Part shown: positions 10,685 through 21,607 of the stretch, one piece after another
Position numbering within the stretch: the stretch's first letter is position 1
How the letters are laid out: each line of letters starts with the position of its first letter
NCBI GenBank assembly: GCA_021432635.1
Contig: MU270114.1
Location: 62,001-126,000, forward strand
Reading direction: 5' to 3'
From: Thozetella sp. PMI_491
Lineage: Eukaryota > Ascomycota > Sordariomycetes > Chaetosphaeriales > Chaetosphaeriaceae
DNA: 64,000 nucleotides
Program-made: the position numbers and the translations under genes
The notes under the pieces: generated by a model
Told to the model about the DNA's origin: nothing
What the model saw: only the letters and a program-made list of their open reading frames with translations
Database searches by the model: none

Positions 10685-13600
10685 ATGGACGAGTACGATG
10701 GAAAGAACCCTCCTCCCCTGGCTCCGAGCCCGACGACCCCGACGCCCTCGTCGCTGCTCGCCCACGCCCGAACAGAAAAGGGCGAGTTTGCCGATCCCCC
10801 ACGGTCCCCTGCCGCGAGAGACACCAACGATGTGGACATAACGACAAAGGTGTTCCAGTTTCTCTCGACCGCGACACCGGGCACCCTCGGAGGCGTTGCA
10901 GTAGGCCTCGGCGCAGTCACATACTTCATCCTCGGCCAGTTCGGCCTGCTCTTGATCGGCGCCTTTACAGGTGTTGTCTTGTTTGTGCAGTGGCAGCAAA
11001 GAGATGCTGCCGTGTCGCGCGCCGTCAGGGGCGAGAGAGGCTTCGACGTGCTGGAGAGATTGCTGGAAGCCAAGGGGCTGTCGCGCGATGTTCTGAATGA
11101 GAGGGACCCAGATGAAGAAGAGGGTGCCCTCCTGCGAGGTTTCGACGATTTCCAGCCCGAAACTCGTGAAGCACTCAACGAACTCGTGGATGCCATCATC
11201 CGAGACTACGTCAAGTGGTGGTATAGCCCGATCTTGCCGGCGGACAAGTCCTTTCCCTTGGCCTCCCGGAAGACATTGACATCATTCCTCTTGACCATCT
11301 CGAGCCACTTGAGCAGAAAGCGGCCGGCCGACGCCTTCCTTGACTTCCTGACCAACTCGACCTCCATCATCATCGTTTTCTTCTCGGAGTTGTCCAATGC
11401 CTTTGCCGAGCTCCCAACTGACTCGCGCATGTCGGCCGCCGATGTCGTCTACACATACCTTGCTGAGAACCCGGATTCGAACCTGTCGAATCTGCTCAGC
11501 CAGAGGCAGCAGGCAGGCAAGTTCAAGATGGTTTCCGAAGATCTCCTAGGTTTCTTCGACCGTTCCACGCTAGACTGCGACCCCGCGAGGATCTTTCTGA
11601 GAGAGATTCTCGCCGGGGTCTGTTTAGAGATGACTCTTCAGACATGTTCTAAGCCGGAGTGGATCAACGGCTGGATCGTCTATCTCCTGGAGGCAGGCGA
11701 GCCTGACTTCAACCAGGCCATTGACGTGGGCATGCAGACGGGCCCCAGCGCGGACAGCAACCTCGTCGACATCGACGGAAACGTGGGGAACATTGGCATT
11801 ACGAAAGGGAATAGAAATTCGTTTGATCTCGAGAAAGCGCGCCGGAAGGAATCGATGGCCCACAAGAAGAAGTTGAGCAAAGCGGACGAGGAGATGGAGA
11901 TGGCCATGGAGGAGATGAAGAGAATGAACAAGATGATTGCCGACGCCGACGCTCTCAGGACGCATGAATCCGACGAGCCCCCAAAGCTGCCGGATCGGCC
12001 ACCCATGACTGCCAGCGCCAACGAGGCGTCCGAGAGACTGGCAGATGCGTTCAAGCGGAATGCAAACGAGCTGGACATTCAGCCAGAGACGGCTGAGAAG
12101 CACGCGGTGTTGGAACAGGAGCTACCGTCTCCGGAGCCGTCGGGGAAGCACTCGCCAAACCACTCCTCCAGCGACGGCGTCTCTAGCAAGGAGGAACCCC
12201 TTCACACCCCCATTACACCCCGTTCTTCAAACATGGACTCGTCGAGCAAGAATTCGTCTCCGAAGCATGAGACGGAAGCGCGTTTCACCAATTTCGACCA
12301 GATTGTCCCTCCGGCACAGGACGAGCCCGACGGTGAGGATGAGCTTCGAAAGCCGCCCCCGCTCACGCTACACAACGCCACTATCACTATGCTGGATGAA
12401 CCGGGTGACAAGGCGCGTATTAGGACCAAGCCAGCCTGGGACTATCTCGTACAGATCGAGCCGGCTACCACCGTGTACCCCGGGTGGATGATCGTCCGAA
12501 AGTATGCGGATTTCGAGCGACTACACGAAATTCTCCGCCGGATCGCCATGGTGTCTGGGGCGACAGCGTTTACCGAGCAGCACAAGGAGTTGCCCTCGTG
12601 GAAGTTGCATACGCGTAGTTCTCTACGCGGCGAGCTCGAGCGTTACCTACGGGATGCTTGCTGGTATTCATCGCTAGCGGAAAGCGAAGGCTTGAAGAGG
12701 TTTTTGGAGAAGGAGCACGGCCACGGCCACGGCCACAGCGGTTCCAAATCGGGATTCCAGGCGTTTGAGAAGCTCGGAAAGAATGTGTTCGACGTCTTGA
12801 CGAGTGCGCCCATGGAGGGCTCCAAGGCCGTGGTCGGCGGCGTCACTGGCGTGCTCGGAAACATGGGCTTAGGCCAGCGCAAGTCGACGACGCAGTCCCT
12901 GCCAACCGCTTCCTCACTGCAGGATGTTACCGCCGCCAGCCGGCTCTCCATTTCCACTCCCCCGCGCATGGACAGCACTGGGGCGGTGAATGGGCGTAAG
13001 ACGCGGGATAGCCTCGATAGCCAGCGTTCTTCGGTCATCTCCACGCAGCCCGGCAAGGTCGCACCGATGGAGAGACGGCCGAGCTACAATTCCCAGGGCG
13101 AAGCGGAGTCGGACGGGCTCCGGCCATCCCGCAGCGACCAGCGGGCGTCTTCTAGCGTCAGGAACAGCAGAGAGCACAGCCGTACCTCAAGCTTGGCGCC
13201 AATCCGGTCCCCTTCGGCGACCAGCCTCGATGGGGTCAAACTGCCGCCTCCCCCAGACGCCATGCCCGACGATTACGAGTCCCCCACTAGCCCGATGAAC
13301 CGCCGAGACAGCTTCCACGCGCCCAGCGGAAATTTCGGACGGTCGCTGACCATGCCGAACGTTCTTCACAAGGAACCGGCCACATCGCCGCCCAAGCCCG
13401 CCAGGCAGTACCAGCCCCTGTCCGAGCAGGAAACCCGAGTGGCCGTCGAGCTTCTGTTCGCCGTGATCAACGAGCTTTACACCCTGTCATCTGCCTGGAA
13501 CATCCGCCGCACACTCCTTGCTGCCGCCAAGTCCTTCCTCCTCCGGCCCGGCAACCCTTCCTTAACCTCGATCCAGTCGCTTATCCAGACCTCAGTTATC

Positions 13601-13909
13601 GAGGCCAACGCGTCGGATTCTGGCATCGCGACCCACCTTAAGAAACTGCGAGAAAACACCATGCCGACCGACGAGGAGAGAGCGGCGTGGCCCGAAGAGC
13701 TGACAACTGAGGAGAAAGAGAAGCTCCGTGTCAAGGCTAGGAAGCTGCTCATCGAGAGCGGAGTCCCTGCCGCATTGATGGGCGTCATGGGACAGTCAGC
13801 CACCAGTGATGCTCTTGGGAGGCTGTTCGACTGCCTCCAGGTCGAAGAGGTGGCAAGGGGGCTAATGTTCGGCATCATGCTCCAGGCGTTTAGGACCATC
13901 ACGCACTGA
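10685..13909 (+). CDS. PXA-PX-Nexin_C sorting nexin (membrane tethering protein)
   Basis: An intronless gene of 1,074 aa from the ATG at 10685. After a Pro-rich N-terminus comes a hydrophobic hairpin (about residues 59-101). A PXA domain (about 160-350) follows, then a charged coiled-coil-prone and disordered linker, and a PX domain (about 578-675) with the phosphoinositide-binding RKYADFERLH motif and LPSWK. A His/Gly run (HGHGHGH) and a long Ser/Pro-rich region lead to a C-terminal Nexin_C domain (about 915-1065). This is the layout of the SNX13/14/19/25-Mdm1 group, which tether the ER to vacuole/endosome or lipid droplets, but I see no RGS domain between PXA and PX. ER anchoring through the hairpin is inferred. 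Confidence 0.92.
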   Translation: MDEYDGKNPPPLAPSPTTPTPSSLLAHARTEKGEFADPPRSPAARDTNDVDITTKVFQFLSTATPGTLGGVAVGLGAVTYFILGQFGLLLIGAFTGVVLFVQWQQRDAAVSRAVRGERGFDVLERLLEAKGLSRDVLNERDPDEEEGALLRGFDDFQPETREALNELVDAIIRDYVKWWYSPILPADKSFPLASRKTLTSFLLTISSHLSRKRPADAFLDFLTNSTSIIIVFFSELSNAFAELPTDSRMSAADVVYTYLAENPDSNLSNLLSQRQQAGKFKMVSEDLLGFFDRSTLDCDPARIFLREILAGVCLEMTLQTCSKPEWINGWIVYLLEAGEPDFNQAIDVGMQTGPSADSNLVDIDGNVGNIGITKGNRNSFDLEKARRKESMAHKKKLSKADEEMEMAMEEMKRMNKMIADADALRTHESDEPPKLPDRPPMTASANEASERLADAFKRNANELDIQPETAEKHAVLEQELPSPEPSGKHSPNHSSSDGVSSKEEPLHTPITPRSSNMDSSSKNSSPKHETEARFTNFDQIVPPAQDEPDGEDELRKPPPLTLHNATITMLDEPGDKARIRTKPAWDYLVQIEPATTVYPGWMIVRKYADFERLHEILRRIAMVSGATAFTEQHKELPSWKLHTRSSLRGELERYLRDACWYSSLAESEGLKRFLEKEHGHGHGHSGSKSGFQAFEKLGKNVFDVLTSAPMEGSKAVVGGVTGVLGNMGLGQRKSTTQSLPTASSLQDVTAASRLSISTPPRMDSTGAVNGRKTRDSLDSQRSSVISTQPGKVAPMERRPSYNSQGEAESDGLRPSRSDQRASSSVRNSREHSRTSSLAPIRSPSATSLDGVKLPPPPDAMPDDYESPTSPMNRRDSFHAPSGNFGRSLTMPNVLHKEPATSPPKPARQYQPLSEQETRVAVELLFAVINELYTLSSAWNIRRTLLAAAKSFLLRPGNPSLTSIQSLIQTSVIEANASDSGIATHLKKLRENTMPTDEERAAWPEELTTEEKEKLRVKARKLLIESGVPAALMGVMGQSATSDALGRLFDCLQVEEVARGLMFGIMLQAFRTITH

Positions 13910-14603
13910 TGACGCCATTAAGGAGTTCGTAGAGGGTTTTACATGTTTATTCTTTTGCTCTGGCTTTTTGGGCGGAAAAACAACAGCATACGACTTTTGT
14001 AATCGAGACCATGTACGAAGAGGCAGACGATCCGGGGCCGGAGCCACGACCTATATACCAAGGCGACGAAGGGCGACGACATTTGTACGATGGCGACACA
14101 GCATGGTTTGAAAGTTCGAAGAAGGGGGGCGGGACTCCTGTTGTAGACAGACGATTTGGCCCACGGCGGCCGAAAGAACCGTTTTGATAGGTGATTTTGT
14201 ACATTAGCGGGAAAGGAATACATGGTTTTTGCCTGTCCGTCCGTCCATGGATGCGCCACCACTTTGTCTGCCGTGCGGCTAACTCGCTCGAACCTAGGAG
14301 CCGCGAGGGAGCCAGCCGCGAGGGAGCCGCCTAGGGCTAGGGCGCGTACCATGTGGGACCCTCCCTCCTTTGGCTTGCTTTTGGCTTCAGCTCGGGGGAC
14401 TCCCCGCTCGGCGAGCCGTTAAAATGCGGGCCGAAGACACTAGGGTCGGCCGCGGCCTATCCGACAGCTTATCGGCCCCCCGAGTGCCGCAGCCGTGAGA
14501 GCAGAACTCAGGCTGTCTCTCGCAGCGGCTTCCGATCTGCCACATCTCATCGCTGCTTCCTCCTGCTTTGCTGAAAGCATACGTATCCATCTACGCACTC
14601 GCA
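13910..14603. other. Intergenic region upstream of the deaminase
   Basis: This holds the 3' UTR of the sorting nexin gene and the promoter of the deaminase gene. No gene is recognised. A short direct repeat of the type GCCGCGAGGGAGCC lies near 14299-14329. Confidence 0.5.
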
Positions 14604-15391
14604 ATGGCCTCATCCCCAGAGAGCGACCTGTTTCCGCCGCGCAAGCCCATCACGCCAGCCCAAGTTGCGGCGGGCGTCGATGCCGCGCTCGCGGTTCAGC
14701 AGCGGGCCGTGACCTTTGGCAAGCGGCCATTCGCCGCTGTCTTGCTCGGGCCGGACAACGAGACAGTCCTCCTCACCCACCAGAGCATCGACCAAGTCAA
14801 TCATGCCGAGGTTCGTGGCTCTCCCCTTTTGTCCCTTCCCCCCCTTCCCACTCGCTCCCTCTTTCCTCCTTTTTCCTGCGATATTGTGCGCCCGACCACC
14901 CCCTCCCCTTCGCCGCCTCTGCTATTTGTTGGCTGGAGTGAAGAAACGGCAGCCATACTCTCGCAAGGATCGGCGTGGCAAGGCCCTGGCATGACAGATG
15001 AGCGTGGCCGCCTGGCTCACACAGGGGGGCGGCATAACAAGGTCCTGACATGGCCGATGAACAGAGCAGCTTGGCCCGTCTGGCCTACACCCACTACACC
15101 AAATCGTTCCTCTGGACTTGTACCTTGGTCAGCACGTGGGAGCCATGTGCCATGTGCACCTCGACCATCTACTGGGCGCACATCGGGCGCATCATCTACG
15201 CCGGGAGCAACGACCAGCTGTACGAGCTGACAGGGCCGGGGAACAAGGAGAACTTCACCATGGAGTGGCACTGCCGCGACGTCCTCAAGGGCTGCCCGCA
15301 GAAGGACGTCGAGGTCATCGGCCCGTTAGAGGAGCAAGGGAAACTGGTGGTCGAGGAAGCCGACAAGTACTGGAGCAAGACGAGGGCCTAA
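14604..15391 (+). CDS. Guanine-deaminase-like nucleoside/base deaminase (CDA fold)
   Basis: Exons 14604-14810 and 15065-15391, phase 0, give 177 aa. The zinc/catalytic signature is split by the intron: NHAE ends exon 1 and exon 2 begins SSLARLAY, so H and E of the HAE motif are intact. EPCAMCTSTIYW in exon 2 gives the P-C-x-x-C zinc ligands. The C-terminal TGPGNKENFTMEWHCRDV block resembles bacterial and fungal guanine deaminases of the cytidine-deaminase superfamily rather than TadA, so purine-base deamination is the likeliest reaction; this is inference. The intron is long (254 nt) and the donor (GTTCGT) is non-consensus. The 3' part of the intron resembles the exon 2 boundary. Confidence 0.88.
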
Positions 15392-18300
15392 GTCTGCGAG
15401 ACACGATGCATCTCGCTAGGGCGAAGGATGCACGACAGTCAATCGAAGGCTGGAGGATTGCAGACTGGGTGGGTGGCTGGCGGGAAGTTGCCATCCGCAA
15501 ACCGTACCTACAATATGCACACATCAAGGCTATTACTAGATCCATGGGTCCACATCTGGCTGCACTGTCCTCTGGCCTTTCCTTGCATCATAGCTCGGAC
15601 GCGTAAGCTGTTGAATGGGGCCGGACTCAGAAATCCATGCTGCCATCACAGCTCGAACAAGACCTCCAGGCAGCGCTTCGACCCGGCGTCTGTCTTGGCA
15701 TGCAATACACTGTAGCGCGAAGACGCGAGAGGGCAACTCCCTAACCCGATCCGGATCCCCCGCCGGGGCGCGCTGAGCGGCAACTCCTCGGGGAGGCGGT
15801 CGTTGCGGCTCCGGCTGGGCAAACTAACCTCCCCCTAGACCTACACAGCCAGCAGCTTCGAGCCTAATGCTCAGCGAGGGGCGATAGTTTATGCTTTGTT
15901 CGTGCCGGGGCCATGAGCCCTGCCGAGTGCCACCGGGCCATAAAGGCGGCTGGCGGAGTAAGAAAGTGCAGAGATGGAGAATGTTTACCTAGGCATCGAT
16001 TTGCTACACATACATAAATACCTCATGTGTATATATAAAAATATGCATCCTCCACACTCCCTCCCCCCACGGGCACTGCATGCGTGTGTGAATAAGACAG
16101 GGCCATATGCCCACGTACCCACCTAGATCAGACAGGCAGACATCCAAGCGCGCATCCAAACGCAAACGATCTACGACGGAGTAGAGATGAAAGGGGGCAG
16201 TCTGTCCCTCCCCGGCCGCTGCCGATCCGGTACATCTGACCCGATTCAGCCCTGGACAGCTGGCTCAAGTTCAATATCCCCGACCGGGAACCCTGGCCTG
16301 CCGACGAAGTACTACTCCATCCCTAATAGCATGGGTTACGCCCACTCGCTAAGGCGGGCTAGCCAAGAGCATTCGGAGTACTTCTTCATACTTGCTACGT
16401 ATATGCTAGCTAGCTAGGCTGGGCAGCCATCGGCCAGCGGATCCAGAGAGCCCCGTCGAAGAGGAGAGGCGCCGGCCTACCATGGGCTTTACATTTCACA
16501 TGGAAGTGGCGAATGGGGCATCCCAACGGCGCCACTACCAAGGTACCCTGCCTCGAGGCTCCCTCTCCTATCCCGGGAGCGGCCTGCTTCTTTGGCTACC
16601 TGCTCTCACCCCGCTCCGCCATCAACTCGTCGTCCACGTGGAGCGAGGGCGGCGAGGAAATTAGGAGAAGGGTCCCGAGTAAGCATATTTGCAGGACTAT
16701 TAAGCTTAATGCCTGCTCCTACGGCCATAGTGCTTGATAGAGGCGGCCCTAGTGTCCCCCGCGGCTCATGCGCGCGGGGAATAGCGCAGTCGGGTGACGG
16801 GCTCCGTACGCGCGGTCGCAGCTGTTGGCATGTCGGCTTTCTCCATCAGCGCCTCCGCATGGAGGGAGAAGACAGAGCACTCATGAGAAGCTGGGGAGAG
16901 GTGCTCCATCGCGAGGGGACGCAGAGTCGTATCTGGATGTGTCAGGTCTGCAGTCGTGCCGGAAGTTTCAAGTCTGAGCGCTCGATCATCGGCTCTTCGT
17001 GTCTCTCTACTACCCTCGTCTCTTCTTCCCCGTCTCGGCTCTCGCTCTACCTTCCGACTCCGTTCGCTTGGGCCGCCGTCCGGCGCCAGCGCCAACTACC
17101 CGAGACCCCGATCCCGGCCCGGCCGCGGCAAGCGGAGATTTTTTTTTTCGTCTTCCTCGTAGCGACATGGGGCCTGCAGTAGCGGGCGGTTCTAGCGCGA
17201 GGATTCCCCCGGCATTGTTGCGCGGCTGGTCCTGGGCACAATGAAGGCAAGTGGGGGGCTCCCCAGGGCCAAGCGGAGACAATTGCGCGTCCTCCAGGGG
17301 GGAGCCCATCGGGAATTGACTCTTGGAATCCACGGAAGTGCCTGTGGGTAGGATGTAAGGTGGAGGCAGTCATCCGTGGATCGGCTTGGCTAAACGGCGT
17401 GGAAGATTATGGGAGAAGTCCAGTAAACAACGAAGGCAGGCGGGCTCGCTAGCCCTGAACAATAGGACCCGCAGGTGCGGCAGCACCAAACAAAGTCCAA
17501 AGTCCTCTTGGCTGTGTCTATGGTTTCTATCCTCAGGCTGCATGCAGGAGCAGCAAGCAGTAGTGCCAGTGCCGGAGTAGTAGTGCAGCAGTCGGTAGTG
17601 TTTTGACTAGAAATGCCGAGGACCTGTGCGGCATCCCCCTTTCCTCGCAAGAATACCTAGTCCCTTTTGTCCGTTGGTGCACGCAGCGTATGTGTGCCCT
17701 ACCGGGCAGCCCACGACAACGTTCCTACTTGCCGCAGCGCCTGTACAGGGCTACATGTCCAACTTTGGCATGCCCTCCTCTCTATCTCTCTTTCGAGATC
17801 TTGCCCCTCGGTGGCTCGCCCGCATCGAGACAGATGGCAGGGGTATGCCCAGGTGTATCGGCCCAGAAAGCGCAAGACGCGAGCCCTCCGGGATGGGCTG
17901 GCAAGGATGGGTGTCGAAAAGGCCGGGATGGCAGGGAATGCAAGCGACGATCGCTGGCGGCTTTGGGTCTCTACACCGCAGGGTGATGCGGGAATAGTAG
18001 GCCATGTGGGTGTCCAAACAAACATCCCTGACGTTGATATCATGTGCATACCGTAGCAATAGCGCACAACAGCGTGGCTCCACCTCTATCCTGGCTTGCC
18101 TTGCCTGGCCCACCGCACACTAGTCCATACGGAATCAGGGGAGAGGACCCGGGATCTATGAAGTACATACTGTAGATGCCATGTGCTCTCGATAAGTACT
18201 TTTGTACCGCCCCTGGTCGATACGCCATGACATCTATGGCTTGAACCGCTCGCTATGGCTCTCTTCCTACAGCACGTCGTCATCAGGAGGAATGGAATAG

Positions 18301-19702
18301 AGTGCCGCCCTACCTTAATCATACGAGACAAGGTAGCATCGGCGGGATGCCGAGCGTTGGCTGGCCGGCAATGCTCCGCGGCTAGGGAAGAAGCCTCAGG
18401 CTCTATTTGGTATTGAGCGCGCGCTTCCAACGTCTTATAGGCAGACTCATTATAGTAGTTATATACCTTGCAAGAGCACGGTGTCGCCACCCTAACGAAC
18501 CTACATGGGAGAAAAACACACACACGTACACACAAAGAGCATAGGAGGGGAACGAGAGGGAAACTTCGCCGACAACTCTACTGTTGGCCAATACCGATTC
18601 TGCAGAACAAGAGCTATCACGGGAGTTGAGATGTCGGAGGTGGCATGCACGCAACTAAATGCATGGCATGTGCCAGGTGGCTCTCCTTCACTGGCACAAA
18701 CCTCAATGGCCATTGCTTGATCTGCCTCCTACCACGAGCAAGTGCTCCGTGCGTGGGTGTCTCCCCGCAATCAGTCCATGCCCAAGGGCAAACCCAAAAT
18801 ACGAGTATCCCGCTAGAAGCCCATACATACTGCCCTTGCCTCCCCACCGTCCTAGCCTTTTCGTCCCCTCTCGCTGCACCTTATCGTAGTAGTGCTAGCT
18901 TGAGTCGAATGCCAAGCGGCCGTGGCCGTGGTATCCCCCGTGCACAGGCTGCCATCCGATGATCCCTGAGCAAGCCTTGGGCAAGTAGTCCATGGAGTAG
19001 GTACCAGGCTGTCCACCGAGGCACTCCACGGGTTTGTCTCGTAAGTATTGTCTCGCTTAGCCTCGTGCCCAGCACCTATCAGTCTCTTTCTGTCTCTTTC
19101 TCTCTCTCCCGTGCTTGTCCAGCTACCGTTACCCATCCCACAGACGCCGCTCCGCTACCATGGGAGGGTCCGTCTCCTACCGTCAAGTCCATCCGCACTG
19201 GACTTACTCCACGTACGTACGTAAAGAGTAGAGCCCCTTGATCTCCCCCAAACCTCCCTCGTATCCACCCTCCTTGGCGTTTCCAAGGTGCCTACGTCTT
19301 ACTATCGACGTCGTCGTCGACCCGTGCATACAGCTATAGCCTTCCCCCGGCCACCTCTTGCTACTTTTGGACGGGGACATGTCACGCACTGGGCATGGCG
19401 CGCTTTGGCCCTGGCGATAGTTGCCAGGTTACGTCCTCTAGTCAACGTAGCCTCCGGCTTGACGCCGAAAGGCCCATGGGGAGCATGCCATCCTGTTCGG
19501 GGGAGATATGGAACTCTTCGTGAGGTCTTGGCATCCTCAGCGTCTATAAGAAAGCGCGGGCGAAGCCTTCCATCTCAGACTTATCCCTCAGCCAGCCTGA
19601 CAGCCTCCTTTCCTCCCCGGGCACAGCAGCACTCGCCTCCCCTCCCTCTCACACTCGCTCGTTCTTGAGAAGATTTGTTCTTCCGTCCTTCGTTTGCCCA
19701 AC
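15392..19702. other. 4.3-kb gene-free interval upstream of the laccase
   Basis: No frame on either strand shows a recognisable family or a convincing spliced model. Open frames in the 16.6-17.2 and 17.6-18.1 kb zones have chance-like composition. The sequence has short pyrimidine tracts (a T run near 17142-17150) and CA/GT-rich patches. The rightmost part is the laccase promoter, ending in a CT-rich leader (about 19600-19670). Confidence 0.5.
19545..19550 (+). promoter_or_regulatory. Putative TATA element of the laccase gene
   Basis: TATAAG lies 153 nt upstream of the laccase ATG in the context GTCTATAAGAAAG, followed by a CT-rich leader. The position is plausible for a fungal core promoter with a leader of about 120 nt. 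No transcript evidence is available. Confidence 0.45.
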
Positions 19703-21607
19703 ATGTACAAGTCTGTCCTTGCGGCAGGCCTCGGTCTCCTGACGGCCCTCTCGGCGGCCGCGCCGCACTCGCCCAAGGCGATCGGCAAGCGTTGCACCTT
19801 CGACTCAGCCACGAGCCCGGAGTGCTGGGGCGATTATGACCTCTCTACCAACTGGTACGAGGACGGCCCTGACACTGGGGTGGTCCGGGAGTACTGGTTC
19901 GATATCACCAACACTACCATGGCGCCGGACGGAGTCGAGCGCATGGTGCTCTCAGTGAACGGGACCGTGCCGGGCCCCACCATCTTCGCCGACTGGGGCG
20001 ACACCGTCGTTGTCCACGTCCGAAACTCGATGGAAAACAACGGCACAAGCATCCACTTTCACGGCATCCGCCAGAACTACACCAGCGACCAGGACGGTGT
20101 CGCCTCCATCACGCAGTGCCCCACGGCTCCGGGCGATGTCTACACCTACCGGTGGAAGGCTACCCAGTACGGTTCAACCTGGTATCACAGCCACTTCTCC
20201 CTGCAGGCCTGGAACGGCGTGTTCGGCGGCATCGTCATCAACGGCCCCGCCTCGGCCCCTTATGACGAGGATCTCGGCATTCTGCCCATCAGCGACTGGT
20301 GTGTCATCCCCTTCCCAAAGCATCTTGTCTTTCTTGACTCTGGCTAACGGGGCCGACTAGGTTCCACCGCACCGTGGATGAGCTCTATGCGGTCGCCTCC
20401 ACCAGTGCGCCTCCCTCCGGGAACAATGGTCTCCTCAACGGAACCAACGTGTACCAGGACGGCGGTAGCCGGTATGCTACCACCTTCGAGGCCGGCAAGT
20501 CGTACCGTCTCCGGCTGGTGAACACGGCCATCGACACCATGTATCGCTTCAGCATCGACAACCACACCCTGACCGTCATCGCCAACGACCTGGTGCCCAT
20601 CCATCCGTACAGCACGACCACACTGAACATCGGCATCGGCCAGCGCTACGATGTCATTGTGACGGCCGACCAGGCCGTCGGCGACTACTGGCTCCGCGCC
20701 ATCCCCCAGACCACCTGCAGCAGCGCCGACAACGTCTTCGACATCAAGGGCATCGTCCGCTACGATGCCTCTTCGACCGCCGACCCTTCGACCATCATGT
20801 ACTCGTACGAGGACAGCTGCAACGACGAGGACGCGGCGAACTTGGTCCCTTACCTTGCGCTGGAGGCCGGCGACGGCGAAATCACTAGCACCTACCAAGT
20901 CGGCCTCAACGTCGTCGACGGTTGGTTCAAGTGGACCCTGAACAGCAACACCTTCCTGTCCGACTGGGCCTATCCGAGTAAGTGACTTCCCCGAGGACCG
21001 AGGCTATGACGAGAGGCGACGCAGACGCTAACCGTTCCACCCCCTTGCCATAGCTCTGGAGCAGGCTCTGCAGGGCAACGCCAGCTGGGTCCCCGAGCAG
21101 CAGGTACTCCAGCTGAACCAGACCAACGAGTGGGTGTACTTCATCATCGAGAACACCGGCCTGGTGAGTGCCGTTCCTCTCCCTCCTCCGGGACTCTGTC
21201 GCACGCGAGGGCATAGCATAGGCGAGGCGAAAAGCAGCCGACTGACAGTGGCACAGACGCACCCCATTCACCTCCACGGTCACGACTTCTGGGTCCTCTC
21301 GCAGGGATCCGGTAGCTACTCGACGTCGACTGTGCTCAACACGGCCAACACGCCGCGGCGCGACGTAGCCATGCTCCCGGCCAACGGCCACCTGGTCATC
21401 GCCTTCAAGACGGACAACCCCGGCGTCTGGCTGATGCACTGCCACATCGGCTGGCACACCTCGCAGGGTTTCGCCCTGCAGCTCGTGGAGCGGGCCGACG
21501 AGATCGCCGGGACCATCTCCAGCTCCAGCAGCATGGCTGACACGTGCTCCAACTGGGCTGCGTATGCAAACCGCGCCGAGCTCGTGCAGGAGGACTCGGG
21601 CGTATAG
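19703..21607 (+). CDS. Secreted laccase (multicopper oxidase)
   Basis: Exons 19703-20298, 20361-20977, 21054-21163 and 21257-21607 splice in frame to 557 aa. A signal peptide (about residues 1-20) is followed by a Kex2-type site (GKR at 28-30), which would leave a mature protein starting at Cys31, as in ascomycete laccases. All four copper motifs are present: HFHGI (about 117), WYHSH (about 160), HPIHLHGHD (from 443) and HCHIGWHTSQGF (from 502). The residue ten after the type-1 Cys503 is Phe513, where ascomycete laccases usually carry Leu. The chain ends DSGV, matching the C-terminal DSG-L/I/V plug of this group. It oxidises phenolic or related substrates while reducing oxygen to water; the substrate here is unknown. 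Several N-glycosylation sites are visible. Confidence 0.96.

Noticed and set aside
10415-11199. Long minus-strand frames overlapping the start of the sorting nexin gene
   Set aside because: Antisense to the intronless PXA-PX gene; repeated Arg/Gly/Ser composition and no motif.
20344-20898. 184-codon minus-strand frame rich in Val/Gly/Asp
   Set aside because: Shadow of laccase exon 2; composition reflects GC-rich third positions.
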